From positions 1 through 64,000 of the forward strand of contig JAUILU010000009.1 of assembly GCA_030432905.1 (NCBI GenBank): 64,000 nt of DNA. The letters run 5' to 3'. A program made the translations under genes and the position numbers. Under the pieces are notes generated by a model. It was not told where the DNA came from. It worked only from the letters and a program-made list of their open reading frames with translations, and ran no database searches. This document shows positions 47,008 to 56,389 of this stretch, one piece after another. This DNA comes from Phycisphaerae bacterium (GTDB lineage Bacteria; Planctomycetota; Phycisphaerae; Phycisphaerales; UBA1924). Numbering within the stretch: position 1 is the first letter of the stretch; every line of letters begins with the position of its first letter.

Positions 47008-47490
47008 ATGGACCCGCAGTACATCACCCCCTTCATCAAGAGCATCACGAACGTGTTCTCGACCATGCTCAACATGCCGGTCACGATCAACGAACCGTCC
47101 ATCAAAACAACATCTTCAGCAACGTACGACGTCTCGGGCATCATCGGGATGTCGGGCGACGTCATCGGCTCTGTGGTCCTTAGCTTCTCAACCGATACCG
47201 CGAAGAAACTCGTCACCGCGTTCTGCGGCATGGAGCTCGCCGCCGACTCCGCGGACTTCGCCGACGCCGTCGGTGAACTCGTCAACATGGTCTCAGGCTC
47301 GGCCAAGGGCATGTTCGTCGACAAGGACGTCTCGATCAGTTGCCCGAGCGTTGTCATCGGCCCCGGACACCAGATCAACACACGAAGCGACACACCCTGC
47401 ATCAGCATCCCGTGCTCGACCCAGTGCGGCGACCTGACCATCGAAATCGCGATCCGCGAAGCCGACACCTCGAGTCAGAAGGCCGCCTGA
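47008..47490 (+). CDS. CheX-like chemotaxis phosphatase-family protein
   Basis: A 160-residue protein of the CheC/CheX/FliY family fold. The signature helix is DAVGELVNMVSGSAKGMF (about residues 86-103), in which the Glu and Asn correspond to the phosphatase residues that dephosphorylate CheY-P. The N terminus (YITPFIKSITNVFSTMLNM) and the GIIGMSGDVIGSVVLSF strand fit CheX as well. A CheY-like gene follows 35 bp later, a natural partner. AAAGGATCAGG precedes the ATG. Confidence 0.88.
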   Translation: MDPQYITPFIKSITNVFSTMLNMPVTINEPSIKTTSSATYDVSGIIGMSGDVIGSVVLSFSTDTAKKLVTAFCGMELAADSADFADAVGELVNMVSGSAKGMFVDKDVSISCPSVVIGPGHQINTRSDTPCISIPCSTQCGDLTIEIAIREADTSSQKAA

Positions 47491-47525
47491 TTCACCAAGC
47501 ACGAGAATAGTAAGGAAATCACACA

Positions 47526-47894
47526 ATGAAAATTCTTCTCGTTGACGACTCGAAGACCATGCGTTCGATCCAGAAGTCCGTGCTGAGCCAACTCGGCTTC
47601 ACACAGATCGAAGAAGCCTGCGACGGGCAAGACGCCATGAGCAAAGTCGGTGCCTTCCAGCCAGATCTCATGCTCGTCGACTGGAACATGCCCATCATGG
47701 ACGGCATCACCTTCGTCAGAAACGTCCGACAGAACGACAAAACAACACCCATCATCATGGTCACCACCGAGAGCGAGAAATCACGCGTGATCGAGGCGAT
47801 CAAGGCGGGTGTCAATAACTACGTCGTCAAGCCTTTCACACCGGATTCGCTCAGCCAGCGCATCACCGAAACGCTGACCAAGAAAGCCGCCTGA
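47526..47894 (+). CDS. Single-domain CheY-like response regulator
   Basis: A 122-residue receiver domain without an output domain. The acidic pair is DD (residues 7-8), the phosphorylated Asp is in LMLVDWNMPIMDG (about 52), the conserved Thr in MVTTES (about 81), and Lys in VVKPF (about 103). The DWNMP form is typical of CheY and polar-signalling receivers. It stands between the CheX-like and FapA-like genes; an AAGGAAAT site precedes the ATG. No histidine kinase gene is in the window. Confidence 0.94.
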   Translation: MKILLVDDSKTMRSIQKSVLSQLGFTQIEEACDGQDAMSKVGAFQPDLMLVDWNMPIMDGITFVRNVRQNDKTTPIIMVTTESEKSRVIEAIKAGVNNYVVKPFTPDSLSQRITETLTKKAA

Positions 47895-47921
47895 CACGAT
47901 CCCCAGCCCGGACGGCCACCC

Positions 47922-49466
47922 ATGAGCCAAGACGAAACCAAGATCACGATCCTGATCTCATCCGACAAGATGCAAGCTACCTTGCAACTCGACCAGAGCT
48001 TCAACTCTGAGTCGCTTGCGACCGAGTCGATCATCGCCCAGGCGCTCGCACAGGCCATCCAGCATTCGCAGTCACTCAACCAGAGAGCCGAGGAAGCCGT
48101 CGAGGCGTACCGCGCATTCGATTTCTCGAAAGGTAAAGCCTTCAGATTCCTGATCGCCGAGGGCACCCCGCCGTATCACGGCAAAAATCAGGCCTTCCAG
48201 CTCTCCCCAGAACTGCAACTCATCCACGACCAAGCAAAGACAAAGCTTACCGATCCACCTGAAATTCCTGAAGCCGAAGACGCCGCAGAAGGTGAGCCGG
48301 AAGCACTCGATCACCGCGAGCGAACCGCGTTCATGATCGTCAAGGCCGGGCAGAAAATCGGGCAGGTGACTCACCCGACACCCGGCTCCGACGGCGTAGA
48401 CGTCTGCGGCAACAACGTCCCCGCCAAACCCGGGAAGTCCGGCGCTGTCTCACTCGATCAGAATTCAGTCTCGTGCCACAACGACGGGGCTGTCTACGCC
48501 AAGGTCGCGGGCAGGGTCGCCATCGATGGCAAACTGCTATCGATCAGCCCGACACTCACCATCAACGGCGCCGTTGACTATTCAACAGGCAACATCGATT
48601 TCCCGGGCAACATCGTGATCGCCGGGGGCATCAAGGACGGGTTCGAGGTCCAGTCGGGCAAGACCATCTCCGCCAACGGGCTGGTCGAAGCAGCGACGCT
48701 CACCTCGTCGCGCGACGTCATCCTCAAGGTCGGCATGTCCGGCAGAGACAAAGGTTCTATCTTCGCCGCACGCGATCTCACCGCGACGTACCTCGACAAA
48801 TGCAGCTGCGAAGTGGGACGGGATCTCATCGTCGAGAACGACATCTGCGACTGCCGGATCATCGTCTCACACGAAACCAAGTCCCCCACCGCGACACTCA
48901 TGGGCGGCGAGCTGTCGTCTCTCAAAGACTGCCAGCTCAAGCAGGTCGGAACCGATGCAGGGACAAAGACAATCCTGACACTCGGCCGCGTGCCGGACAT
49001 CGACCGGATGATCAACCACGCGCTCGAGATCGTCGAGGAATGCCGGTCCAAGGCGCAGGAGTGCCGAAACAAAGTCGCGGAGCTCAACGCAGACCCCGAC
49101 CTCTCCCCAGCCAAAGCCGAGATGCTCACCCAACTCCAGTTCGAGGAAGCCGAGCACGAGGGCAAGATCAAACCGCTGATGGACTGTGTCCGCGAGGCCC
49201 TTGCTTCGGCTACCTCAGACACCCCAAAGCTCATCGTCCACGATGTCCTCTGCCAGAACTCCGAGCTTCGTATCGGCGGCCTTACCGCCGTCGTCACGCA
49301 AGACGTCCCGGGGCCGATCGAGATCTGGAACGACGAGAACGAAATCTTGTGCAAAGACATCACCACGGGCGAAACGGTCCCGGCAAACCAGTTCGCCACG
49401 ATTTCCAAGACGCCCAGCTCGTTTACGCACGGCGACCTGCCCGAGGAACTCCGAAGCGCCGCCTAA
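47922..49466 (+). CDS. FapA/DUF342-family protein
   Basis: A 514-residue protein. The N-terminal part (about 1-140) is lineage-specific. The central part has the DUF342 (FapA) features: KAGQKIGQVTHPTPGSDGVDV, AKPGKSGAVSL, a right-handed beta-helix core with VAIDGKLLSISPTLTINGAV, YSTGNIDFPGNIVIAGGIKD and many short strands, and a C-terminal coiled coil (about 365-440). In Vibrio, FapA is linked to flagellar placement and phosphotransferase signalling. Here it is in one unit with a CheX-like and a CheY-like gene, which suggests a signalling output or scaffold role. Confidence 0.85.
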   Translation: MSQDETKITILISSDKMQATLQLDQSFNSESLATESIIAQALAQAIQHSQSLNQRAEEAVEAYRAFDFSKGKAFRFLIAEGTPPYHGKNQAFQLSPELQLIHDQAKTKLTDPPEIPEAEDAAEGEPEALDHRERTAFMIVKAGQKIGQVTHPTPGSDGVDVCGNNVPAKPGKSGAVSLDQNSVSCHNDGAVYAKVAGRVAIDGKLLSISPTLTINGAVDYSTGNIDFPGNIVIAGGIKDGFEVQSGKTISANGLVEAATLTSSRDVILKVGMSGRDKGSIFAARDLTATYLDKCSCEVGRDLIVENDICDCRIIVSHETKSPTATLMGGELSSLKDCQLKQVGTDAGTKTILTLGRVPDIDRMINHALEIVEECRSKAQECRNKVAELNADPDLSPAKAEMLTQLQFEEAEHEGKIKPLMDCVREALASATSDTPKLIVHDVLCQNSELRIGGLTAVVTQDVPGPIEIWNDENEILCKDITTGETVPANQFATISKTPSSFTHGDLPEELRSAA

Positions 49467-49512
49467 GACAGGCCGCTGGACATTTGCCCCTGGTTGCCGC
49501 ACAATCTAGCAG

Positions 49513-50751
49513 GTGACCAGCCAGCCCCGATCCATCCCGAGCCGTATCCGTTCGTGCCTCGCCATCGCCGCGATCGGCTGCTGCATGCTCGGAGCCGCCC
49601 AGGAATCCTCCCAGCCCGAAGAAGAGGGACGCGTGGCAACCGTGGTCCTCCACGACGGCCAAGTCATGACCGGCACCCTCGTCTCAGAATCGGACAACTC
49701 GATCACCCTAATGATCAACGGCATCCGATCGACCATCGAGCACAGCAAAATCCGCGAGTCCTACATCCAGCCCCCTGTTGAAGACCGCTACAGAACGATG
49801 CGGGCCACCATCGAAGACGACGACACCGAGCGTCTGCTTCAGATCGTCCGCTGGCTGATCGACAAAGAACGCAGCGACCTCGCACTCGAAGAACTCAAGG
49901 GCATCCTGAAGCTCGAACCGTTCAACAAGGAGGCCGTGAACCTGAAGACGGTCGCCGAGCAGAACCTCAAACTCCAAGCCGCCCGCAACGAACCGAAAGA
50001 CCCGGTTGAGAATGAACCCGCCAAGCAGCGCCGCCGCGCAAACATGGCGATCCCCGATTTCCCGCTGCTCACCGACGAGCAGATCAACCTGATCCGGGTA
50101 TGGGAAATCGACGAAAAAGACCCGCCCAAGATGCGGATCAAACGCGAGACCCTTGAAGCTGTGTTCGAGGCGTACAACGAGCACCCGAAGGTCCCCGAGA
50201 CCGCCGCGGGCCGGGACGCGATCCTCGCCGCTTCTCAGCAGGAACAGCTCCGCTTCCTTTTCTCGATCCCGGCCAGAGATTTCTACCACGAGATTCAGGT
50301 CCTCGAAGACCCGGAATCGATCCGCATGTTCCGCGACAGCGTCCACAGGACATGGCTCCGCAACGCCTGTGCCACGACCAAGTGCCACGGCGGAGTCGAG
50401 GCGGGCCGACTCACCCTCGTCCGCGCCACGGCAACCAAACCCGAGGTCTACTACACCAACATGCTGATTCTGGAGCGTTATCGGACGAATGAAGGCCAGG
50501 CGATCCTCAATTTCCAAGACCCAGCCGAGAGCCTGCTGCTCAAAATGGCGCTGCCCAGAAGCCAGACCGACACCCCCCACCCCGAGGTCCCGGGCTGGCG
50601 TGCCGTCTTCAAGACCACCGAGGATCGCAACTACCGCAGGGCTGCCGAGTGGATCGATGCCATGTGGACCCCCCGTCCGGACTACAACATCGACTATGAT
50701 CCACCGACCGCCATGGAGCCCCCGGCTCAGGCGAACGAAGGTGGCCGCTGA
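49513..50751 (+). CDS. Exported protein with CX4CH motif, unknown function
   Basis: The 412-residue product starts with a signal peptide (CLAIAAIGCCMLGAA), then a short beta-rich domain (VATVVLHDGQVMTGTLVSES) like those at the start of planctomycete exported proteins, then a helical region. Near residue 286 it has CATTKCHGG, a CX4CH arrangement reminiscent of c-type haem sites (CXXCH) but with two extra residues. The following segment is YTNMLILERYRTNEGQAILN, then a Pro-rich tail. Planctomycete PSC1-type proteins carry CXXCH haem sites in a similar setting. The start is GTG at 49513. I cannot name a function. Confidence 0.65.
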   Translation: MTSQPRSIPSRIRSCLAIAAIGCCMLGAAQESSQPEEEGRVATVVLHDGQVMTGTLVSESDNSITLMINGIRSTIEHSKIRESYIQPPVEDRYRTMRATIEDDDTERLLQIVRWLIDKERSDLALEELKGILKLEPFNKEAVNLKTVAEQNLKLQAARNEPKDPVENEPAKQRRRANMAIPDFPLLTDEQINLIRVWEIDEKDPPKMRIKRETLEAVFEAYNEHPKVPETAAGRDAILAASQQEQLRFLFSIPARDFYHEIQVLEDPESIRMFRDSVHRTWLRNACATTKCHGGVEAGRLTLVRATATKPEVYYTNMLILERYRTNEGQAILNFQDPAESLLLKMALPRSQTDTPHPEVPGWRAVFKTTEDRNYRRAAEWIDAMWTPRPDYNIDYDPPTAMEPPAQANEGGR

Positions 50752-50841
50752 TTCAGGCTCAACCGATCCCCACCGGGGATGCGGGCTGATCACCGGCTGA
50801 CACGACCGCGAAACGCACACGACCCGCCCGGAGAGAGCTTT

Positions 50842-52302
50842 ATGTCTCGCAACTTCTCGCACAAACGACACGCACAACATGCCGTCTCCGCGGTTCTGAT
50901 CGCCTGCGGCCTTGCCTTTGGCACGGGCTGCCTCGAAGAAGACGAAGTCACGCCCGCACTCGAAGCCGCCGCGTTGCAGCTCGAAGCACTCGGCGCACCG
51001 GGAAGCAGCGTGCCCGGCGACGAGTTCCGCCTCGGCGAGTACCGCGCGGCGATCGCGACTCTCAACAAAGTCTCGAACGCGGGGACCAAGGTCCAGAACG
51101 CTGAAGCCGCGCTCATGATCGCCCGCGCCCAGGTCGGCCTCGCAGAGCCCACCGCGGTCGCGCTCAACGAGGTCAACCAGAGGCTCTACGACGCGGCAAC
51201 CGCGCTGCGCACCGAGCACGCCGAGTGGGCGATGCTCAGCAGTCTCGCCGAGACCGCCGAGTCGTTTGATCCGTCAGAAGAGCAGGCCGCGATCAACGAG
51301 AAGATCCAGCAGCGCGAAGCCGCGATCGCCGAGCAGCAGAAGGCCGTTGAAGCCGTGCGCGTGAGCGTCGCCGAGCTCGAGCAGCTCGCCGAGCAGGCGA
51401 TGGAGTCGGCCTCCGCGCTCCGCCAGCAGGAAGAACAGAAGCGCAACGAAGCGTCCAGACTTTCTGCACAAGAAGGCCTGCCTCTGCACGAAGAAGCCGC
51501 GGCTCTCCGCCGCGAGGCCGACGCCTTCGAGGTGACCGCCGAGCTGCACATGGCCAAGGCCGACACCATCCGCCCCGAGATCAACGACCACGAGGTTGAG
51601 ATCAACCGCCTGACCGGCCAGCGAGATCTGCTTGTGTCCAACTCGCAGGCTGTCGCAGCCAAGGCTGTTGAGGGCCGCGACGAGGCGAAGAAACTGCGCG
51701 ACCAAGCCTCCCAGACGGCTCAGGAAATCGACCGCATCATCGGCGAGATCCAATCGCTCCGCACGGGCGAGGCCAAGACCGCGCTCGACGAGATGAACCA
51801 GGCCTTCGACACCGCGGCTTCCTCCGCGAGCAGAGCAAGCTCGGGCAACCGCAACGGTGCCAACCTCGCCAAAGGTGAGATCCGCCAGTCACAGGCCAAC
51901 CTCATCGGCGCGCACGCCTCGTCGCTGGAGTTCGTTGCCTCGATCCTGAACCAGGTCGCCGAGACGCGCACGCCGCTTCCAAACGCGAGCGCCGTGGTCT
52001 CCGCAACCAACGCTGTTCAGGCCGACGCCGACACCTACAAGGCCAACGCTCTTGAGAAGTTCACCGAAGCTCGCGACGCCTTCCAGAGCGCCTCGCTCCG
52101 CGGCGAAGCGTCCGACCGCATCGACTCAGTCATCGCCGAGCTTAACCGCGTCATCGAATCCCTCGGCGGCCCGAGCGCCGAGCCTGAGCAGTCGTTCGAC
52201 GACAGCTTCGATAGCGAGACCGGCGACGCGATCGACGAACAACTCGATGACGAAGGCCAGCTCGAAAAAGACGAGCCGATGGAAGACGACGGCAACGGCT
52301 AA
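50842..52302 (+). CDS. Coiled-coil lipoprotein-like exported protein
   Basis: The start is the ATG at 50842, behind GGAGAGAGC, giving 486 residues. The signal sequence ends in CGLAFGTGC with a Cys that fits a lipobox imperfectly (T-G-C), so this is probably an outer-membrane or inner-membrane lipoprotein. The middle (about 120-310) is a long coiled coil rich in Glu, Ala and Gln (INEKIQQREAAIAEQQKAVE and similar). The C terminus is highly acidic and Asp-rich. The family is not recognised. It follows the CX4CH protein gene by 90 bp on the same strand. Confidence 0.7.
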   Translation: MSRNFSHKRHAQHAVSAVLIACGLAFGTGCLEEDEVTPALEAAALQLEALGAPGSSVPGDEFRLGEYRAAIATLNKVSNAGTKVQNAEAALMIARAQVGLAEPTAVALNEVNQRLYDAATALRTEHAEWAMLSSLAETAESFDPSEEQAAINEKIQQREAAIAEQQKAVEAVRVSVAELEQLAEQAMESASALRQQEEQKRNEASRLSAQEGLPLHEEAAALRREADAFEVTAELHMAKADTIRPEINDHEVEINRLTGQRDLLVSNSQAVAAKAVEGRDEAKKLRDQASQTAQEIDRIIGEIQSLRTGEAKTALDEMNQAFDTAASSASRASSGNRNGANLAKGEIRQSQANLIGAHASSLEFVASILNQVAETRTPLPNASAVVSATNAVQADADTYKANALEKFTEARDAFQSASLRGEASDRIDSVIAELNRVIESLGGPSAEPEQSFDDSFDSETGDAIDEQLDDEGQLEKDEPMEDDGNG

Positions 52303-52321
52303 CCGCTAGGACCAACCCTAA

Positions 52322-53275
52322 ATGCCTGACAGACCGCCGAGCGACGGACCCGAGCTCCCCGAAGTGCAGATGCACCTGCACCGACAGGACGAGCCGGCGA
52401 CCGGTGTTGTCGTTCGCAACGAGGTCTGCACGCAGAAGAAAGCCGCGGGATTCGTCAGACACATCGAGTTCGATGTCTCGGGCTCACGCCTCGCGGGAAA
52501 CTTCCGCACAGGCCAGGCCTTCGGCGTACTCCCGCCCGGCGTGGACGACAAGGGCCGACCCCACAGCCAGAGGCTCTACTCGATCGCCTCCCCCACCCGC
52601 GGCGAGCAGGGCAAGGGCAACATCATCTCTACCACCGTCAAACGCGTCATCGACGAGCATTGGGACACCAAGAAACTCTTCCTCGGCGTCGCGAGCAACT
52701 ACCTCTGCGACCTGCAAGTCGGCGAAACCGCCAAGCTGCTCGGCCCCGCCGGCAAGCGGTTCGTGCTGCCGAAGAACCACGCCGACCACGACTACCTCTT
52801 CTTCGCCACCGGCACCGGCATCGCCCCGTTCCGCGGCATGCTCGGCGATCTCTACTACCAGTCGTCCCCGCGTTCAGCAACCCTGGTCATGGGCTCGCCC
52901 TACGCCACGGAGCTGATGTATCACGACCACTTCCTCGCGATGCAGCAGGACCACCCAAGCTTCAACTACCTCACCGCGCTCAGCCGAGAACGCCAGAGCG
53001 ACTGCGAAGAGGGCCTGTACGTCCAGCACCGGCTCTCGACCCACCGCGAGCAGATGACCGAACTGCTCAGCAAACCCACAACCCTGATCTACATCTGCGG
53101 GCTTGTGGGCATGGAGATGGGGATTTTCAAACGGATGGCAAGGATCCTGCCTCCCGAGATCCTCAGCCAGTACCTGCGCGTGGACCCAGAAGCCGGCGAA
53201 ATCGACAACTGGTCACGGAAGATGCTCCACCGGAAGCTCAAACCCACCCGCCGGGTCTTCCTCGAGGTCTACTAG
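52322..53275 (+). CDS. Plant-type ferredoxin-NADP(H) reductase-like flavoprotein
   Basis: A 317-residue protein of the FNR superfamily. The FAD-binding motif is RLYSIAS (near residue 88), the NADP-binding segment is FFATGTGIAPFRGML, and LIYICGLVGMEMGI is the NADP adenine-binding Cys-Gly region. The last residues are VFLEVY, ending in Tyr; plastid-type FNR proteins end with a Tyr that stacks on the flavin. It would pass electrons between ferredoxin or flavodoxin and NADP(H) in the cytoplasm. The partner ferredoxin is not in the window. The ATG is 19 bp after the lipoprotein gene. Confidence 0.88.
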   Translation: MPDRPPSDGPELPEVQMHLHRQDEPATGVVVRNEVCTQKKAAGFVRHIEFDVSGSRLAGNFRTGQAFGVLPPGVDDKGRPHSQRLYSIASPTRGEQGKGNIISTTVKRVIDEHWDTKKLFLGVASNYLCDLQVGETAKLLGPAGKRFVLPKNHADHDYLFFATGTGIAPFRGMLGDLYYQSSPRSATLVMGSPYATELMYHDHFLAMQQDHPSFNYLTALSRERQSDCEEGLYVQHRLSTHREQMTELLSKPTTLIYICGLVGMEMGIFKRMARILPPEILSQYLRVDPEAGEIDNWSRKMLHRKLKPTRRVFLEVY

Positions 53276-53282
53276 CGAACCG

Positions 53283-53312
53283 TATGACCGCGAGCGGCGT
53301 CCCCCCTATAGT
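53283..53312 (+). promoter_or_regulatory. Weak candidate promoter of the exported protein gene at 53372
   Basis: TATGAC (53283-53288), 18 bp, TATAGT (53307-53312). The -10 is good and the -35 is poor. Confidence 0.35.
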
Positions 53313-53371
53313 GTGAGAAGCCACACGCAGGCCCACTTGCAAGCTAGAGACCGCCCCAAAGGCCAAGGACG

Positions 53372-54427
53372 ATGATGATGAACCGCCCGACGCGAACGAT
53401 TTGTATCACGGCTCTCGCTCTGCTTGGCTCAAGCCTCGCTGCCAACGCCCAGCCGATCTCAGAGACAGACCTGACCCGCCTCGGCTCCGACAGCCTCGAG
53501 GACGTCAAGAAAGCTCGCGGCGAGATCATCGACGCCATCGACGACCCCAAAATGGCGACAGGCGCTCGGTTCGACGCGTCAAGCCAGCTGATCGACCCGC
53601 TCAAAGCCATGATCGAATCCGACGACGAGATCCGCGTCGTCAACGGCCTTATGGTCGCAGGCTACATCGTCACGCCAGAATCAATCGCGCTGATCGAGCC
53701 GACTTACGCAAGCGACAAGCCGGGCGTCCGGTACGCGGGCATGAAGGCACTCCGCTCGACGTTCGAGATCCTCAGCACCCAACGGACGCACTCGCTCGAG
53801 AACAACGAGATCGCGATCCAAATTCAGGCCGCGGCTGAGTTGGTGAAGAACGACCCGGACAACTTCGTCGCCGAGGGCGCGGCTCGCGCTCTGATCGCCG
53901 CCGCGAAGATGCGCGACAGCAAGCTCGCCGGTGAAGCCGAACGCGCGTTCAGGGCGCTCGCCGAAGCCTCGGCGCACCGCCTCTCGACCATCGACGACGT
54001 CGCCGCCGAGCGTAAAGAGGGTGTGCTGCGAATTGCGATGCTCTCAACGTTTGAGCTTGGTCGCGTGCTCCAGTCAGGCACCAACAAGCCGGGCCGCGAA
54101 GCCGTCCGCCAAGCCGCGGGCCTTGCGGGCGATTCGCTGGCGTTCGTCTACAACCGTTTCCAGTCGGCCAACCGCGAGATCGGCTCGATGGACCAGTCCG
54201 AGACCGCGATGCTCGCCCAGCTCGTCGGCGCGGCGGAGAACCTCGTGTACTCGGCGCAGTCCGAACTCGGCGAAACCGCGAGCCCCGCGGCTCTGCGTCA
54301 GGCCTTCGAGAGCGGCAACGACCGCGATTTCAACCGAGGCATCCTCACGCTGATCGGTGGCTCGGGCGTCCTGACTCGCGCCCCGTTCTCGCTCCAAGCG
54401 GACCGGTTTGTCGCTTCGGGCGGCTGA
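53372..54427 (+). CDS. Exported helical protein, unknown function
   Basis: A 351-residue protein with a signal peptide (TRTICITALALLGSSLAANAQ, cleavage after ANA likely). The mature part is helical, with units such as VVNGLMVAGYIV, AGMKALRSTFEIL and AEGAARALIAAA that suggest HEAT-like repeats. There is no catalytic motif. It resembles in style the exported repeat protein at 15317, but I cannot show homology. ATG at 53372, 53375 and 53378 (MMM) are possible starts. It lies 36 bp before oppA on the same strand. Confidence 0.68.
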   Translation: MMMNRPTRTICITALALLGSSLAANAQPISETDLTRLGSDSLEDVKKARGEIIDAIDDPKMATGARFDASSQLIDPLKAMIESDDEIRVVNGLMVAGYIVTPESIALIEPTYASDKPGVRYAGMKALRSTFEILSTQRTHSLENNEIAIQIQAAAELVKNDPDNFVAEGAARALIAAAKMRDSKLAGEAERAFRALAEASAHRLSTIDDVAAERKEGVLRIAMLSTFELGRVLQSGTNKPGREAVRQAAGLAGDSLAFVYNRFQSANREIGSMDQSETAMLAQLVGAAENLVYSAQSELGETASPAALRQAFESGNDRDFNRGILTLIGGSGVLTRAPFSLQADRFVASGG

Positions 54428-54463
54428 GCAGGCGCGGGCCGCCGATGACGGTATCCTGTAGTC

Positions 54464-56389
54464 ATGCTCAAGCTGATCGCTCCGTTTGTCATCCTGTTCG
54501 CCGCCATTTTCGCGGTGGTCGCGTCTGACAAGCCAGACCCGCCCGCGGACTTCACCTTCATCAACCGAGGCGACGTCACCACGCTCGACCCGCAGCGGAT
54601 GAGTTGGATGCAGGACCTCCGCGTCGCGCGCCTGCTCTTCGAGCCGCTGGTCAGGCTCGACGTCATGACCAAGGACTACGAGATCGTCCCGGGTGTCGCC
54701 GAACGCTGGGAGGTCAGCGAGGACTTCCGCGACTACACCTTCCACATCCGTGACGACGCGAAGTGGTCCAACGGCGAGCCCGTCACCGCGCAGCAGTTCG
54801 TGTACTCCTGGCGCCGGGCGCTGCTGCCCGAGACAGCCGCCGACTACACGGCCCTGTTCCAAGCCATCGAGGGCGCGACAGACTTCTTCGAGTGGCGCAG
54901 CGAACAGACCAAGCAGTACGCTGTCCGCGCACGCGACCTGTCCAACGAAGAACGGCTCGTCGAGTCGCAGAAACTCTGGGACGAAGCGCTCGCGTACTTC
55001 GATGAGAACGTCGCACTCAAAGCCGTCGATGACAAAACGCTGACAATGCGCCTGACCGCCTCAACGCCCTACTGGCTCGATCTCTGCGCGTTCGTCGTGT
55101 TCGCCCCCGTCTACGAGCCGCTGGTCAGCCAGTACGAACAGATCGACCCCGACACGGGCCTCGTCAAACTCAAGCTCGGCTGGACCAAACCCCCGCTGCT
55201 GATCGGCAACGGCCCGTTCGTCCTCGAGAACTGGCGCTTCAAGCGGAGCCTCTTCCTCCGCGCCAACCCCGATTGGTGGGCCAAGGACTCGCTCGACATC
55301 GAGACCATCGCCATCCCGTCCGTCGAAGACGGCAACTCGCAGGTCCTCGCCTTCGAGTCGGGCTCCGTCCAATGGGTCAGCGACGTCAACGCCGACTACC
55401 GCATCCAGATGCTCGCCGACAAGCAGGCGTTCTACGACGAGAACCGCGAGCAGTACGAACAGCTCAAAGCGCAGGGGCTGGACGCGTTCGCGATTGATGC
55501 CGCCCTCCCCGACGACCCCCGCAAGAACATCCACGCGCTCTCGGCGTTCGGGACGTACTGGTACAACTTCAACTGCCTACCCACGCTCGCCGATGGTCGT
55601 GAGAACCCGTTCCACGACGCCCGCGTCCGCAGGGCGTTCGCGATGTGCATCGACAAGCAGCGCATCTGCGACGACGTCATGCGGATCGGCAACATCCCCG
55701 CGCGAAACATGTTCCCGCCCGGCGCGATCGCGGGGTACGAATCGCCCGCGGGCCTCGACTGCATCTCTGACGCGAAGAACGAGGCCGAGAAGCAGGCCAT
55801 CATCGACAAGGCCAAGGCCCTGCTCGCCGAGGCAGGCTACCCGAACCCCGCCGAGATGCCACGCATCGAGCTGCTCTTCAACACCGACGGCGGCCACGGC
55901 ATCATCGCCCAGCAGCTCGCCAAAGACTGGGAAGAATTCCTCGGCGTCCGCACCTTCCTCGCACAGAAAGAGATCAAGGTCTACAAGGACGACCTCAAGA
56001 AGCACAACTTCATGACCGGACGCGCCGGCTGGTTCGCAGACTACGCCGACCCCACCACCTTCCTCGATCTCAACCGCACCGAAGACGGCAACAACGACCG
56101 CGCCTACTCAAGCGCCCGCTACGACGGCCTGCTCGACGAGGCAAAGCTCGAAACCGACCCCGAGAAACGCATGAAGATCCTCGCAGAGGCCGAACGCCTG
56201 ATCATGGAAGAGGACATGCCGCTCGTGCCGCTGTTCTACTACGTGAACATCTATCTCTTCGACCCCGACGAGATCACCGGCATCAGCCTGCACCCGAGGC
56301 TCCAGCAGGACCTCTTCAACATCGACGTCCTCGGTGACGGCAAAGGACGTGACCAGGTCAAGAACATCTACGGCAAGGACCAGAACTAA
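54464..56389 (+). CDS. oppA: Peptide ABC transporter substrate-binding protein (OppA-like)
   Basis: A 641-residue protein of the SBP_bac_5 family, which binds oligopeptides in the periplasm and hands them to the membrane complex. The signal sequence (PFVILFAAIFAVVAS) has no lipobox Cys. The mature part has FTFINRGDVTTLDPQRM, FEPLVRLD, GVAERWEVSEDFRDYTFHIR with AKWSNGEPVTAQQFVYSW, and FKRSLFLRANPDWW. The family signature region is clear. Its TAA overlaps the oppB ATG (TAATG), so the two are coupled. Confidence 0.94.
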   Translation: MLKLIAPFVILFAAIFAVVASDKPDPPADFTFINRGDVTTLDPQRMSWMQDLRVARLLFEPLVRLDVMTKDYEIVPGVAERWEVSEDFRDYTFHIRDDAKWSNGEPVTAQQFVYSWRRALLPETAADYTALFQAIEGATDFFEWRSEQTKQYAVRARDLSNEERLVESQKLWDEALAYFDENVALKAVDDKTLTMRLTASTPYWLDLCAFVVFAPVYEPLVSQYEQIDPDTGLVKLKLGWTKPPLLIGNGPFVLENWRFKRSLFLRANPDWWAKDSLDIETIAIPSVEDGNSQVLAFESGSVQWVSDVNADYRIQMLADKQAFYDENREQYEQLKAQGLDAFAIDAALPDDPRKNIHALSAFGTYWYNFNCLPTLADGRENPFHDARVRRAFAMCIDKQRICDDVMRIGNIPARNMFPPGAIAGYESPAGLDCISDAKNEAEKQAIIDKAKALLAEAGYPNPAEMPRIELLFNTDGGHGIIAQQLAKDWEEFLGVRTFLAQKEIKVYKDDLKKHNFMTGRAGWFADYADPTTFLDLNRTEDGNNDRAYSSARYDGLLDEAKLETDPEKRMKILAEAERLIMEEDMPLVPLFYYVNIYLFDPDEITGISLHPRLQQDLFNIDVLGDGKGRDQVKNIYGKDQN

